Positions 20,366-28,989 are shown, counted from the stretch's first letter. The stretch is DNA of 64,000 bases from Desulfobaculum sp044987625 (GCF_044987625.1 NZ_JBJDSB010000002.1:1116001-1180000); one strand, 5' to 3'. The notes: generated by a model not told the origin, from the sequence alone. Numbers and translations are program-made.

Positions 20366-21174
20366 CATGTGTAGGGTATGGCTTGAGGTGGCGATGTTCC
20401 GGGCGGATCGCGCCCTGCTTCATGCTTGAACCGCATAATGATTGTCTCCGGTAAAATTTCGCGCGTCTGGCGGAAGGATTTCCCCAAGGCGCATGGTTCC
20501 CGAATCTGCCACCCCTTTGGGCGGCCCACTCTTCCCCCTACCCCCGGAACGGAAATTCGCATGTGCTTCCAGCTCCCCGTCACCAAAAGTAGAGGTTTTC
20601 CCAGTTCACCTCACACTACAGCATTCTGGTTTCCATGGCGATAGAATTTCGCATTTTTGCCCGCCAGAATTGAATTTTCGCCAGATTAACAAGTATCTCC
20701 ATCCTTTGGAGGGCGCTTCGTTTACACAATGTGGCAACCACCTGTCTTTCCAGCGGATTCTTTGCCCCTTTCCCCCTGCGCAGAGCGCAAAAAAAGCGCT
20801 GGAATTCCAGCGCTTTTCATCATGACCTCTTCGTCTTGGCGCTGTGCGCCGCTTGAGAAGGCTCCCCCCGGTATAATTCCGCAAAAAATCAACACCCACG
20901 GGGGCGCAGACGCATGAGGCTATGGACGCCGCCAGCGCCCAGAAGTGTCCTGAAAGTGGGCCCAAAATGCAGCCGTGCAGCGCCCATCAAGAAGAATGGC
21001 TACGACGTCTGCGCCACACACGGCTCAAGACAGGTTGGGGGAGCAAGGAGACAAACGAGAACACAGGGGGAACGCACGCCCCCACACACAAACGCAAGAG
21101 GCAGACGTCCCTTGCATGGGTGCGCCAGCCCGGCGTCTCTGCACAAACGCAGCAGCCCGCCGTCTCCCCTCCTG
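20366..21174. other. Long intergenic region without a supportable gene
   Basis: About 800 bp between convergent genes. The first 400 bp are less GC-rich than the surroundings. Short open frames exist on both strands but none has a ribosome site plus neighbour-like codon use. The only clear element is the palindrome at 20792-20817. A remnant of lost genes or an unrecognised RNA is possible. Confidence 0.5.
20792..20817. terminator. Bidirectional terminator palindrome
   Basis: A perfect palindrome: AAAAGCGCTGG (20792-20802), a 4-base AATT centre, then CCAGCGCTTTT. It has a seven-base A-run to the left and a T-run to the right, so it can terminate transcription from both sides. It is 358 bp beyond the stop of the minus-strand methyltransferase gene. 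Confidence 0.75.
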
Positions 21175-21831
21175 CTAGGGATAGAGGCACGTCAAACGCA
21201 GGGTATCCGTCAATTCAAGGGGCGCGCGCTCATCACGCGGGCCAAGAAAGTCGCGGATTTTGGCGATGTTTTCAGCGGTTTCCGGGACGCCGTAGTACCC
21301 CAGCACATAGTCATCCACCGAGGCGACATCGTCAAAACGCCAGCGGGTGGTGAATTCGCGCCGCACTCTGCGGGTCACAGGGGCCGCGTGCAGGGCGGCG
21401 TCTGCCTGCGCCAAAGCGTCGCCCTCGTCGCCAAAGATACTGCACAACTGCTGGATTTCGCCTTCCTGCACCGGTTCCAGCGCAAGAATGCGTCCGTTCT
21501 CGCCCACCATATGGAAGGCCTCGGCCAAAGCGTCTTCCGGGTCCGGGTGGTGGTGCAGGGACATGGTAAAGACCACCGCGTCAAACGTGCCATCGCGAAA
21601 CGGCAGGGCCATCCCGGATGCCCGGACAAACTGACAGCCCGGTACCGTGGCCGCCGCAACGCACAGCGCATCGTGCTCCACTTCAACGGCGCACAAGCGG
21701 CGTGCACACCCGGCAACATCCGCCGTCACCCGGCCCGGCCCGCATCCAATCTCCAAAACATCCGCTCCGCAGAGCTCGCCATGCTGAACCAGCATGTTCC
21801 GTGTCATTTTTTCCTTGTCCTGTGTATGCAT
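21175..21831 (-). CDS. Class I SAM-dependent methyltransferase
   Basis: A 218-residue Rossmann methyltransferase. Motif I is VLEIGCGPGRVT (about 26-37), the acidic residue that ends motif II is in AVEVEHDALC, and a motif IV/V-like FTMSLHHHPDPEDAL is near residue 90. This is a methyltransf_11-type small-molecule methylase of unknown substrate. It is monocistronic and divergent from the NYN gene. Confidence 0.85.
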   Translation of the reverse strand: MHTQDKEKMTRNMLVQHGELCGADVLEIGCGPGRVTADVAGCARRLCAVEVEHDALCVAAATVPGCQFVRASGMALPFRDGTFDAVVFTMSLHHHPDPEDALAEAFHMVGENGRILALEPVQEGEIQQLCSIFGDEGDALAQADAALHAAPVTRRVRREFTTRWRFDDVASVDDYVLGYYGVPETAENIAKIRDFLGPRDERAPLELTDTLRLTCLYP

Positions 21832-21925
21832 CGGAGTACCCTACACAGACAGACACGAAGCCTCAACCCACCGATGTTGCACCACATCGCCACCGATGCA
21901 GCAATACAGAATGTTGCATAATGTC

Positions 21926-21954
21926 TTGACATAACCGGGACCGAGGTGTATGTG
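21926..21954 (+). promoter_or_regulatory. Putative sigma-70-type promoter of the NYN gene leader
   Basis: TTGACA at 21926-21931, a 17-base spacer and TATGTG at 21949-21954. It would start an RNA near 21961 that carries the hairpins and terminator at 22026-22060 before reaching the NYN gene. Confidence 0.5.
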
Positions 21955-21960
21955 ATTTTT

Positions 21961-22060
21961 ATAACTATTCGGCATAGCAAACATGCCATTCATATTCTGG
22001 ATGCAGAAAAGCATCGATATGTGACAAGGGAGGTGCTGTGCGCCTCCCTTTGTCTTTTTT
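21961..22060 (+). ncRNA. Structured leader or small RNA ending in a terminator
   Basis: A roughly 100-nt AT-rich leader with two small stems (GGCAT/ATGCC around 21972-21988, GATGC/GCATC around 21999-22014). A strong terminator follows: AAGGGAGG (22026-22033), loop, CCTCCCTT (22043-22050), then a T-run to 22060. The NYN start codon lies only 18 bp further, leaving no room for another promoter. The element is therefore either an attenuator controlling that gene or a separate small RNA with partial readthrough. Confidence 0.5.
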
Positions 22061-22078
22061 ATTTATGAGGTATTTTAT

Positions 22079-23074
22079 ATGCATAGACTTGGAGTTTTTG
22101 TCGACGCCGGCTACTTCTGGTGTCAAACTATTACGGTTATTCATGGCCGCATGACGGAACGCGGCCGCGTGGCGCTGAATTACAAAGAACTGCGCCGCCA
22201 ACTGCTCAACACCGCCGCCGAAGAATTCCCCCACGCCAGCCTGCTGCGTGCCTACTGGTACGACGGCCCCGGCAACCACGGCAAAGCCGAAGAACACGCC
22301 CGCATTGAAGAGCTGGACGACTTTAAGCTGCGCCTTGGCACCCGCAACAGCACAGGGCGCCAAAAGGGCGTGGACGGCCTCATTATTGCGGACATCATCA
22401 GCCTGACGCAGAACGGCGCCATCTCCGACGCCCTTCTCATCACCGGCGACGCCGACCTTGCCCCGGGCATTGACGCGGCGCAGAACCTTGGTCTGCGGGT
22501 GCACTTGCTCACCCTTGGTCCCTCCAACGCAACGTCCCCGCACCTTGCGGCAGAGGTCGACCGCAAGCGGAGCTGGTCCGATGACATTGTGCGCTCCTTT
22601 GCCAGCCCGCAGCACTTTCCGTTGGCGCGCGAAATTTCCCCCGCACCGCACAATGGCGCCAGAAACGGCGCGCCGGCCGGCCCCAGCACGCCCAGCGTCC
22701 CCAGCACGCCTAGGCCCGAGGCCGCGCCACGGCCGGACCTGCCGGAGGATGAAGACGCCAAGATTGAGCTTATCGCCAAAACCTTTGTGGACCAGTGCTC
22801 ACCGCGCGACGTCTACCAAATTCAGTCCGGTAGCGGCTGGGAAATCCCCCACGAGATTGACCGGGAGCTCCTGCGCCACAGCCGAACCGTCCTTGGCGAC
22901 TATCTCGACCATTACCAAAAGTACGAGCTGCGCAATCGCGTCAAGAAAATAGCCAACGACCGCCCCACCATCACGGCGGACAATATCGGCAACGTCGCCC
23001 CGCCCGAGGAGTTTGCCTTCTCCGACGAGACGGACGACACGTGCGAGGCAAACGAAACAAACGAGACGACATAA
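22079..23074 (+). CDS. NYN-domain (LabA/DUF88-type) ribonuclease-like protein
   Basis: A 331-residue protein. Residues 1-175 form a NYN/PIN-like nuclease domain with the acidic motifs GVFVDAGYF, KGVDGLIIADI and LITGDADLAPGI that would bind a catalytic metal. A Pro/Ser-rich linker (about 200-240) is followed by a basic and acidic C-terminal region (about 245-331) with no domain I can name. Proteins of this type usually cleave RNA. TGAGG is 8 bases before the ATG. The gene is preceded at 18 bp by an intrinsic terminator, which implies attenuation. Confidence 0.82.
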   Translation: MHRLGVFVDAGYFWCQTITVIHGRMTERGRVALNYKELRRQLLNTAAEEFPHASLLRAYWYDGPGNHGKAEEHARIEELDDFKLRLGTRNSTGRQKGVDGLIIADIISLTQNGAISDALLITGDADLAPGIDAAQNLGLRVHLLTLGPSNATSPHLAAEVDRKRSWSDDIVRSFASPQHFPLAREISPAPHNGARNGAPAGPSTPSVPSTPRPEAAPRPDLPEDEDAKIELIAKTFVDQCSPRDVYQIQSGSGWEIPHEIDRELLRHSRTVLGDYLDHYQKYELRNRVKKIANDRPTITADNIGNVAPPEEFAFSDETDDTCEANETNETT

Positions 23075-23380
23075 ACAGAACACCGTATCGCCCAACCTCC
23101 CCCCCACGCGGGGGAAGGGGAAGACGCCCTTCGCGCAAGGATGTGGTGCGTTCTGTATGCTGGCAAGCTCACGCGTTGCGTGCTCGGCTTGCTGACTCGC
23201 GTGGGCGCAGGAAGTCACGCCCTGTTGCGGAATGCCGCGAGGTTCAGACGTTCAGCCGCGGGGCCACTGCTCCTCTGGTCAAATGCGCCGCAGCCCCCGC
23301 ACCATCTTCCCATTGGGGGGACCTCTGTCCGCTGTTTTCGGCACGGGAAGGGGACCCACTCCTGAGGGGATTGATGCGGT
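23075..23380. other. Intergenic region without a supportable gene
   Basis: About 300 bp of GC-rich sequence between the NYN gene and the structured element. Open frames run through it but they lack ribosome sites and family features. A C-run/G-run stem near 23098-23117 could end the NYN transcript. Confidence 0.4.
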
Positions 23381-23525
23381 CGGTGTGACCATGCCGCATG
23401 TTATCCACACAAGGGTGCCAGCCTGTGGAAAAGAGCAGGCTGAATTTTCCACAGTTCGGCATGGTATTCACACCGAATTTCCAAACGCACAAAAGGAGTG
23501 AGGGAGAGCCCTCACTCCTTTTTTC
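23381..23525. ncRNA. Palindromic structured element with DnaA-box-like sequences and a terminator
   Basis: Nested symmetry. Outer arms CGGTGTGACCATGCCG (23381-23396) and 23457-23475 pair over 16 bp with a 3-base bulge. Inside, CTGTGGAAAA (23423-23432) is inverted perfectly at 23445-23454, and an alternative stem CAGCCTG/CAGGCTG (23419-23425, 23436-23442) excludes it. The motifs TTATCCACA (23401), TGTGGAAAA (23424) and TTTTCCACA (23445) match the DnaA-box consensus, and GTATTCACA (23464) misses by one base. A perfect terminator hairpin with a T-run follows (23491-23525). It may be a small RNA or a protein-binding DNA element. Confidence 0.45.
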
Positions 23526-23612
23526 AATGCTTTCCTGCGGGCCACCGGACGCTCATGCGCCTTGCGCAGAATCGCGGGGGAAATATCCGAAGGCCTTCAA
23601 TCACAGGCCCCA

Positions 23613-23951
23613 CTAGCCGCGCGGGTCAGACTTGTCCAACGGCGAAAAGGTCTTTGCCGCCGCGCACATCCGTGCGGAGATGATGTCCAGCAACTGCCCG
23701 CCCGCATAGCCCGCCACACCAACACAGGCCTGCCGCATGCCCTCGGGGACAAAGGTGGCGGGTTCCAGCAGCAGATGCACCAAGTACCCCGTAAACGCCG
23801 CCGTCACCACTGTGGCCAGCACCTGTCGCACGGAGCATGGCTCCGGACCACGCAAAACACGTACGGTTCCCCCAGCCAAAGCCAGCAAAACGGGCGGCAC
23901 GAAGCCGCCCATAAGCTGAAGAAGCGACACGATGGTCTCTTTTTCATGCAT
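23613..23951 (-). CDS. Phage-type holin (LydA-like)
   Basis: A 112-residue protein with three hydrophobic segments (about 6-28, 40-60, 70-92) and a short charged tail. It resembles LydA-family phage holins, whose role is to permeabilise the inner membrane for endolysin release. The ATG at 23951 gives MHEKETIVSLLQLMG; the frame extends further upstream into the adjacent gene. It is last in a three-gene cluster with other phage-type genes. Confidence 0.65.
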   Translation of the reverse strand: MHEKETIVSLLQLMGGFVPPVLLALAGGTVRVLRGPEPCSVRQVLATVVTAAFTGYLVHLLLEPATFVPEGMRQACVGVAGYAGGQLLDIISARMCAAAKTFSPLDKSDPRG

Positions 23952-23955
23952 CGCG

Positions 23956-24300
23956 TTACCGCTCCGTTGTCTCCGCGTGACGCCGCAGACCAAACAGGCC
24001 AACGCCCTCGGGCGTCTGCTCGCCGTCACCGGAGCCGCCTTCCGCGGGGGCCACGCCCTCGGCGTTCTGACCGGCCTTGGCGCGCTGCGCGCTCGCCGTG
24101 GAGGGCGTCTGCGGCGCATCCGCTCCGCTTTCCGCGCCCGGCGTCAGATCGGGCAAGGCCCGGAGCGCATCGGTCCGCGCCATAAAGGTCTCAAGCTCCG
24201 GTACGGCGTAGCCTTCCTTATTCAAACGCATGGCCGCTTCCAGCGCTTGCAGGCCAAGGCGAAGTCCCGAGGACACCAGCATCAAGGTCGTTTCGGTCAT
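23956..24300 (-). CDS. Small phage-associated hypothetical protein
   Basis: A 114-residue protein with a helical N-terminus (MTETTLMLVSSGLRLGLQAL) and a low-complexity Ala/Gly/Glu/Pro-rich C-terminal half. I do not recognise a family. It starts on the stop codon of the upstream gene (one-base overlap) and ends 4 bp before the holin start. The tight packing supports it as part of the lysis cassette. Confidence 0.55.
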   Translation of the reverse strand: MTETTLMLVSSGLRLGLQALEAAMRLNKEGYAVPELETFMARTDALRALPDLTPGAESGADAPQTPSTASAQRAKAGQNAEGVAPAEGGSGDGEQTPEGVGLFGLRRHAETTER

Positions 24301-24992
24301 TATTCCCCTCCCGAGTCACTGTTCTTCGCTGTTGCCAGCTTCATGGCGCACTCCGCCAATACCTGCCGCACATCCTCTGCCTGCGCCGCGTGTTCCGCGC
24401 GGGTGGCCGCGTTCTCCCCGCTTTGCAGAGCCACTGCGCCGCTTCGGTACGCCACCAGCAGGCGCTTGGCCGCGTCCATACGCGGGGCGACCTCGCGCTC
24501 CAGATACGCCACATCCTCGGGCGGCAGGGAGGCGTGCAGCGCGCCGTATTCCTCATACAGCGCCACATAGGCAACGCGCAGTTCCTCGCCCACGGCCAGC
24601 GCCTTCTGCGCTGGCGTCAAATCGCGCATGGCGCAGGCTTGCAAGCACAGCGGCAACGCCACAGCCAGCAACACCAGCGGCAAACCGCGACGTGCACCGG
24701 ACGCCTTGCCCGGCTTGTCCTGCCCCTCGCCCGGCGCGGCCTCTGCCCCTTCACTCCCCGTACTGGACGCGCGGCGCATGCGCCGCACGCGAACGGGCTT
24801 GCTGGCGTGGATGCGGCCATACACCGCCAGCACGCCGCCAAGGGCGGAGCCAATCAGCATGCCGCACTCAAGCATATCGGCGCGCGTGCCTTCATCAACG
24901 TCCACACCCGCAATGGCGAGCACGGCGCAGACAAGGGCAACCATACCGCCCCAAAATGTCCGCGACTGATACAACGCTTTCTCGTCCTTCAC
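24300..24992 (-). CDS. Holin-like membrane protein fused to a lipobox-containing domain
   Basis: Translation most likely starts at GTG 24992 behind a perfect AAGGAGG. The 230-residue product has two parts. Residues 1-65 form a two-helix membrane hairpin (ALYQSRTFWGGMVALVCAVL ... GGVLAVYGRIHASKP) typical of small phage lysis-region membrane proteins. After a charged linker, RRGLPLVLLAVALPLCLQAC looks like a lipoprotein signal with a lipobox (LQAC), followed by a helical domain of about 115 residues. In many phages such parts are separate genes, so this may be a fusion, or a second internal start may exist. A spanin-like role is possible but unproven. Confidence 0.55.
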   Translation of the reverse strand: MKDEKALYQSRTFWGGMVALVCAVLAIAGVDVDEGTRADMLECGMLIGSALGGVLAVYGRIHASKPVRVRRMRRASSTGSEGAEAAPGEGQDKPGKASGARRGLPLVLLAVALPLCLQACAMRDLTPAQKALAVGEELRVAYVALYEEYGALHASLPPEDVAYLEREVAPRMDAAKRLLVAYRSGAVALQSGENAATRAEHAAQAEDVRQVLAECAMKLATAKNSDSGGE

Positions 24993-25233
24993 ATTCGACC
25001 TCCTTTGGTCCTTGCGGTGAATCACAACGCGCGAACCATAGAAAAGCCGCATGTTTCCAGCGAGGGGCATATGCGCACACCTGCACTTCCGCGCGTTCGC
25101 CGGCCGCCACCACGCGCAATCCACCCTGCCAAAACACCACCACCTCTGGACAAGGGGTCTGTTATTTGTTCCATTTACGGATGGTTATTGATGCGCCCAT
25201 GTCGTTCCACGCCAACACAGCACAAGAGGCATC

Positions 25234-26187
25234 ATGAATTCCAACGTTCTCAAAACGGCCCGCATCTGGCTGGCAAGCATCATGACATGCCTTGCCCTCG
25301 TCGCCCCGGCCGGTGCTTCGGACGGCCTGAAGATCGTCACCTCCACCACCCAGATTGCCGACTTTGCCCGCAACATCGTCGGCGACCGGGGAGAAGTGCA
25401 CTGCATTCTCGCCCCGGGCGCGGACCCGCACACCTACCAGCCCACACCGGACGACGTGCATATCGTCCTCGACGCGAACCTGTGCCTGCAAAACGGCCTG
25501 CATCTGGAGGGCAAGGACTGGATGGGCACCCTCGCACGTGATGCGGGCAAGCCCATTGTCACCTGCACCGACGGCGTCCAGCCGCTGGACATCAGTCAGG
25601 ACGGCCAAACCATACCGGATCCTCACGCTTGGTTTTCACCGCGAAACGCCGCCGTCTACGTCAACAACATCACCCGCGCCGTCAACCGGCTGGACCCAGA
25701 CGGCAAGCGCCAGTACGAAGCGCGGGCCCAGCTTTTCCTGCAGCAACTGCGCGTACTGGACGCATGGGTGCGCCAGCAGGTGGCGCGTATTCCGCCCCAC
25801 CGCCGCATCCTCGTCACCACGCACGACGCGTTCAATTACTTCTGCCGGGAGTTCAAGTTCAATGAGAGAAACAACTATCTGAGCATCGCCCCAGTGGGCT
25901 GGTCCACAGGCAGCGAGGTCGGCGCGGGCATGACGCCCGAGCGGCGGCGGGTGGTGGTGGAATCCATCGCCAATTCCGGCGCGCCCGCCATCTTTGTGGA
26001 AACCACCATCAGCCCCAAGCTCATCCGCGAAATTGCCCGCGACACGGGCGTTGCCATTGGCGGCGAGCTGTACTCGGACTCCATGGGAGAGGCCGACACA
26101 GCAGGCGAAACCTACATCGGCATGATGCGGGAAAACGTCCTGCTCATCGTCAATTCCCTGCTGACCAACGGGGACGAACAGGGCTGA
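25234..26187 (+). CDS. Metal ABC transporter substrate-binding protein (ZnuA/TroA family)
   Basis: A 317-residue exported protein: signal peptide to about residue 28 (LALVAPAGA), then a cluster A-I metal-binding fold. The likely ligands are the histidines in APGADPHTYQPTPDD and DPHAWFSP, the histidine in THDAFNYF and the acidic residue in VETTISP. It lacks the long His-rich loop of ZnuA, so Mn2+ or Fe2+ is as likely as Zn2+. It is the first gene of a transporter operon with a DtxR-like domain in its permease, which also favours Mn or Fe. Confidence 0.9.
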   Translation: MNSNVLKTARIWLASIMTCLALVAPAGASDGLKIVTSTTQIADFARNIVGDRGEVHCILAPGADPHTYQPTPDDVHIVLDANLCLQNGLHLEGKDWMGTLARDAGKPIVTCTDGVQPLDISQDGQTIPDPHAWFSPRNAAVYVNNITRAVNRLDPDGKRQYEARAQLFLQQLRVLDAWVRQQVARIPPHRRILVTTHDAFNYFCREFKFNERNNYLSIAPVGWSTGSEVGAGMTPERRRVVVESIANSGAPAIFVETTISPKLIREIARDTGVAIGGELYSDSMGEADTAGETYIGMMRENVLLIVNSLLTNGDEQG

Positions 26188-26399
26188 CGTGCGCAGCAAT
26201 GCGCCCTCAACGCCCCGCAAATGAGCCATGCCGGCGGGGAAACGAGGCGGCGATGTAGGGCGGAAAACCATTCAACGCCCGCGCAAAGGACCGGCGCATC
26301 AGGTGAGAGCTTCTCGCACGCGCTTCAGGGCGGCGACGTTCACCAGCTTCACACCGGCCCAGCGCACCATGTCATCAACGGAAAAAGGATACAGGCACC

Positions 26400-26900
26400 A
26401 TGCTTCGATTCCTGCTTACCATTTTCATTTGGATTACCTTTGTCGGCGGGGTTGGGGTGTACATGCACCTGCGCGACTCCGGGCAGGCGTCCCCTGCCCT
26501 TGCCGAAGCCGCGCCCGAAGCGGCCCGCGCCGTGTACGACATTGAGCTGACCCCAACGTTCTCCGCGCAGGCCGACCCCTTTGCCCTACGCACCACGGAC
26601 GACGACACGCCAGCCATAACCGTCACCCTTAACGGCGCATCCATTGGGGCCATCCCAAGCGACATCAGCCCCGGCCAGCCGTGGTTGCGGCGCGCGGTCC
26701 CCGGCGTGGTGCAGGGGGCAAACGAAATCTACGTACAGGCCGCGCCGCCCGTCTCCGCCGGGGGCACCCGTCATGCCGTGCGCGTCCGCATCCTGCGAAA
26801 CGGCCAGCCCACAGCGGAAACCACTTTCTGGAACGACGGCGGCGCAAGCGTCAGCGGAACCCTGCGCTTTACCGCAGCCAGCGACGGAGACCATTCATGA
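26400..26900 (+). CDS. Membrane-anchored periplasmic protein of the metal transport operon
   Basis: A 166-residue protein with one N-terminal transmembrane helix (FLLTIFIWITFVGGVGVYMH) and a beta-rich extracytoplasmic part with no cysteine or histidine cluster. I do not recognise a family. It lies between the binding protein and the ATPase and overlaps the ATPase start (ATGA), so it is co-translated and may help the binding protein or permease. Confidence 0.6.
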   Translation: MLRFLLTIFIWITFVGGVGVYMHLRDSGQASPALAEAAPEAARAVYDIELTPTFSAQADPFALRTTDDDTPAITVTLNGASIGAIPSDISPGQPWLRRAVPGVVQGANEIYVQAAPPVSAGGTRHAVRVRILRNGQPTAETTFWNDGGASVSGTLRFTAASDGDHS

Positions 26901-27667
26901 CCACCACAGAGCGCAAAACCGTCATTGAGGTCAAACACCTCACCGTCAGCTACGGACCAAAGCCCGCCCTGCTGGACATGACGCTCTCCATTGAAAACGG
27001 CCTGCTGGTCGGCGTCATCGGCCCAAACGGTGCGGGCAAGTCAACGTTTATCAAGGCCATTTTGGGCTTTGTGCACCGCGATGTCGGCCATGTGCGCATC
27101 GACGGCATCGACGCAGAAAAGGCCAAGGGACGCGTGGCCTACGTGCCCCAGCGCGGCGCTGTGGACTGGGACTTTCCCATCACCGTGCGCGAGGTTGCCA
27201 TGATGGGGCGCTATAACCTCATTCCGTGGTACCGCAATCCCGGTCCTGAAGACCGCGACGCCGTGGACGAAGCCCTGGACATGGTGCGTATGGCGGAGTT
27301 TGCGGACCGGCAAATCGGCCAATTGTCCGGCGGCCAACAGCAGCGGGTGTTCATGGCCCGCGCCCTTGCCCAAGGCTCGGACATTCTGCTGCTGGACGAA
27401 CCCTTCGCCGGGGTGGACGCCGCAACGGAGCGCGCCATTCTTGATGTGCTGGAGCGCGCCAAGTCCGCAGGCAAAACCCTTGTCGTGGTGCACCACGACC
27501 TCGCCACCGCCGCCGAATACTTTGACCGCCTCGCTCTTATCAAACAGCGCCTGTTTGCCTACGGCACGCCGCAAATGGTCCTGCGCGAGGACCTGCTGAG
27601 CGAGGTGTACGAAGGCAAGCTCCGCGTCTTTTCGGATGTTTTCCGCAAGGAGGAAACCACGCCGTGA
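26897..27667 (+). CDS. Metal ABC transporter ATP-binding protein
   Basis: A 256-residue ABC ATPase of the manganese/zinc/iron importer family. Walker A is GPNGAGKSTF, the Q-loop segment is VPQRGAVDWDFPITV (typical of this group), the signature is LSGGQQQRV, Walker B is ILLLDEPFAG and the switch histidine is in VVVHHDL. I placed the start at the ATG at 26897 that overlaps the previous stop; an upstream extension of the frame is not ABC-like. It overlaps the permease start by 4 bp. Confidence 0.95.
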   Translation: MTTTERKTVIEVKHLTVSYGPKPALLDMTLSIENGLLVGVIGPNGAGKSTFIKAILGFVHRDVGHVRIDGIDAEKAKGRVAYVPQRGAVDWDFPITVREVAMMGRYNLIPWYRNPGPEDRDAVDEALDMVRMAEFADRQIGQLSGGQQQRVFMARALAQGSDILLLDEPFAGVDAATERAILDVLERAKSAGKTLVVVHHDLATAAEYFDRLALIKQRLFAYGTPQMVLREDLLSEVYEGKLRVFSDVFRKEETTP

Positions 27668-28947
27668 TAGATTTCCTCAGCCACGCGTTTCTTGACCCGC
27701 TCTCGCAGGCGTATTTTCAAAAGTCGCTCATCGGGGCCAGCATCGTTGCGGTGGTGGCCAGCGTTGTGGGGTGCCTTGTGGTACTGCGCCGCATGGCCTT
27801 CTTGGGCGATGCGCTCTCCCACGCCATGATTGCCGGTGTGGCCGGGGGCTATCTTGTCATGAAGATGCTCTTTGGGCTGGAGGCCAACGCTCCGGGCATG
27901 CTGATTGGCTCACTCATTGCGGCCATTCTCACCGTGGGGCTTATCGGCTTCGTCTCCCGCGTGTCCCGCGTGAAGGAGGACACAGCCATCGGCATCATGT
28001 ACACGGGCGTCTTTGCCCTTGGCGTGGTGGTGGTGTCCATCTTCCGCCACTATATCCACATCGACCTCATGCACTTCATCATGGGCGATGTGCTGGGCAT
28101 TTCGGATACGGACCTGTGGGTCAGCGCCCTTGTGGCCGCCACGGTGCTGTCCTGCATTATCTTGTTCTTCCGCCATTTTCAGATATCCGCGTTTGACCCG
28201 GTTATGGCCGCATCCATTGGCCTGCCCATTGTCTTTTTGGACTACCTGCTGACCACCTGCGTTTCCCTTGTGGTGGTGAGCGCGGTAAGCATGGTGGGCG
28301 TCATTCTTGTGGTGGGGCTACTCATCACTCCGGCGGCTACGGCCTATCTGCTGTCCGACAGGCTCTCGCGGATGATGGCGCTGGCGGCGCTCTTTGGCGT
28401 GACCAGCGTGGTGGGCGGACTGTACCTGTGCGTGTGGCTCGACACCGCCGGCGGAGGCGCAATTATGGTGTTCTCCACCCTGCAATTCATCGTCGTGCTC
28501 ACGCTGGCCCCACGCTACGGACTTATCGCGCGCTGGCTCAGGCAGCGCCACGCCGTGCCCCAGCATGTGCTGGAAGACATCCTTGGCGCGCTCATCCGCC
28601 GCGCAGGCGACCCGGCCACAGCGGGCGACATCCGCCCCTACGTGGCTGACGGCAAACGCCTGCGCGCCTCGCTGGGAAACATGGTACACGATGCACTCAT
28701 CACCGAAACCAACGCCCAGTACACCCTCACCCCCAAGGGCGCGCAGGAGGCCAGCCGCATTCTGCGCGCGCACCGGCTGTGGGAAAGCTATCTGGAGCAC
28801 ATCGGCACCCCCGCCGGAGAAGTGCACGAACGCGCTCACATTCTCGAACACATTCAGGACCAACGCGCCATAGACTATCTGGACAGCCTGCTGGGGCATC
28901 CCACCACAGACCCCCACGGCAAAAGCATCCCCCCCAAACCCGCCTAA
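27664..28947 (+). CDS. Metal ABC transporter permease fused to a DtxR-like repressor domain
   Basis: A 427-residue protein. Residues 1-285 are an ABC-3 (TroC/ZnuB-type) permease with about eight helices. Residues about 295-420 are soluble and resemble the winged-helix and dimerisation parts of DtxR/MntR metalloregulators (MVHDALITETNAQYTLTPKG, then the metal-ligand-like AGEVHERAHILEHIQD). A GTG start overlaps the ATPase stop. Such permease-repressor fusions are known from Chlamydia (YtgCR), where the repressor is released by cleavage. By analogy this operon may carry its own metal-sensing repressor. Confidence 0.88.
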   Translation: MIDFLSHAFLDPLSQAYFQKSLIGASIVAVVASVVGCLVVLRRMAFLGDALSHAMIAGVAGGYLVMKMLFGLEANAPGMLIGSLIAAILTVGLIGFVSRVSRVKEDTAIGIMYTGVFALGVVVVSIFRHYIHIDLMHFIMGDVLGISDTDLWVSALVAATVLSCIILFFRHFQISAFDPVMAASIGLPIVFLDYLLTTCVSLVVVSAVSMVGVILVVGLLITPAATAYLLSDRLSRMMALAALFGVTSVVGGLYLCVWLDTAGGGAIMVFSTLQFIVVLTLAPRYGLIARWLRQRHAVPQHVLEDILGALIRRAGDPATAGDIRPYVADGKRLRASLGNMVHDALITETNAQYTLTPKGAQEASRILRAHRLWESYLEHIGTPAGEVHERAHILEHIQDQRAIDYLDSLLGHPTTDPHGKSIPPKPA

Positions 28948-28950
28948 AGA

Positions 28951-28989
28951 ACAAAGGGCTGACGGCACCGCCGTCAGCCCTTTGTTTGA
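28951..28989 (+). terminator. Terminator of the metal transport operon
   Basis: A perfect long stem: ACAAAGGGCTGACGGC (28951-28966) pairs with 28970-28985 across a 3-base loop, starting 3 bp after the permease stop. The following TTTG is short but the stem is very stable. Confidence 0.75.

Noticed and set aside
20914..21921. A 335-codon plus-strand frame across the methyltransferase gene
   Set aside because: Mostly antisense to the methyltransferase; its 5' part is low-complexity and lacks a ribosome site.
23381..23475. Chromosomal origin of replication
   Set aside because: DnaA-box-like motifs are present, but there is no dnaA, dnaN or clear AT-rich unwinding region nearby; kept only as a possible DnaA-binding element.
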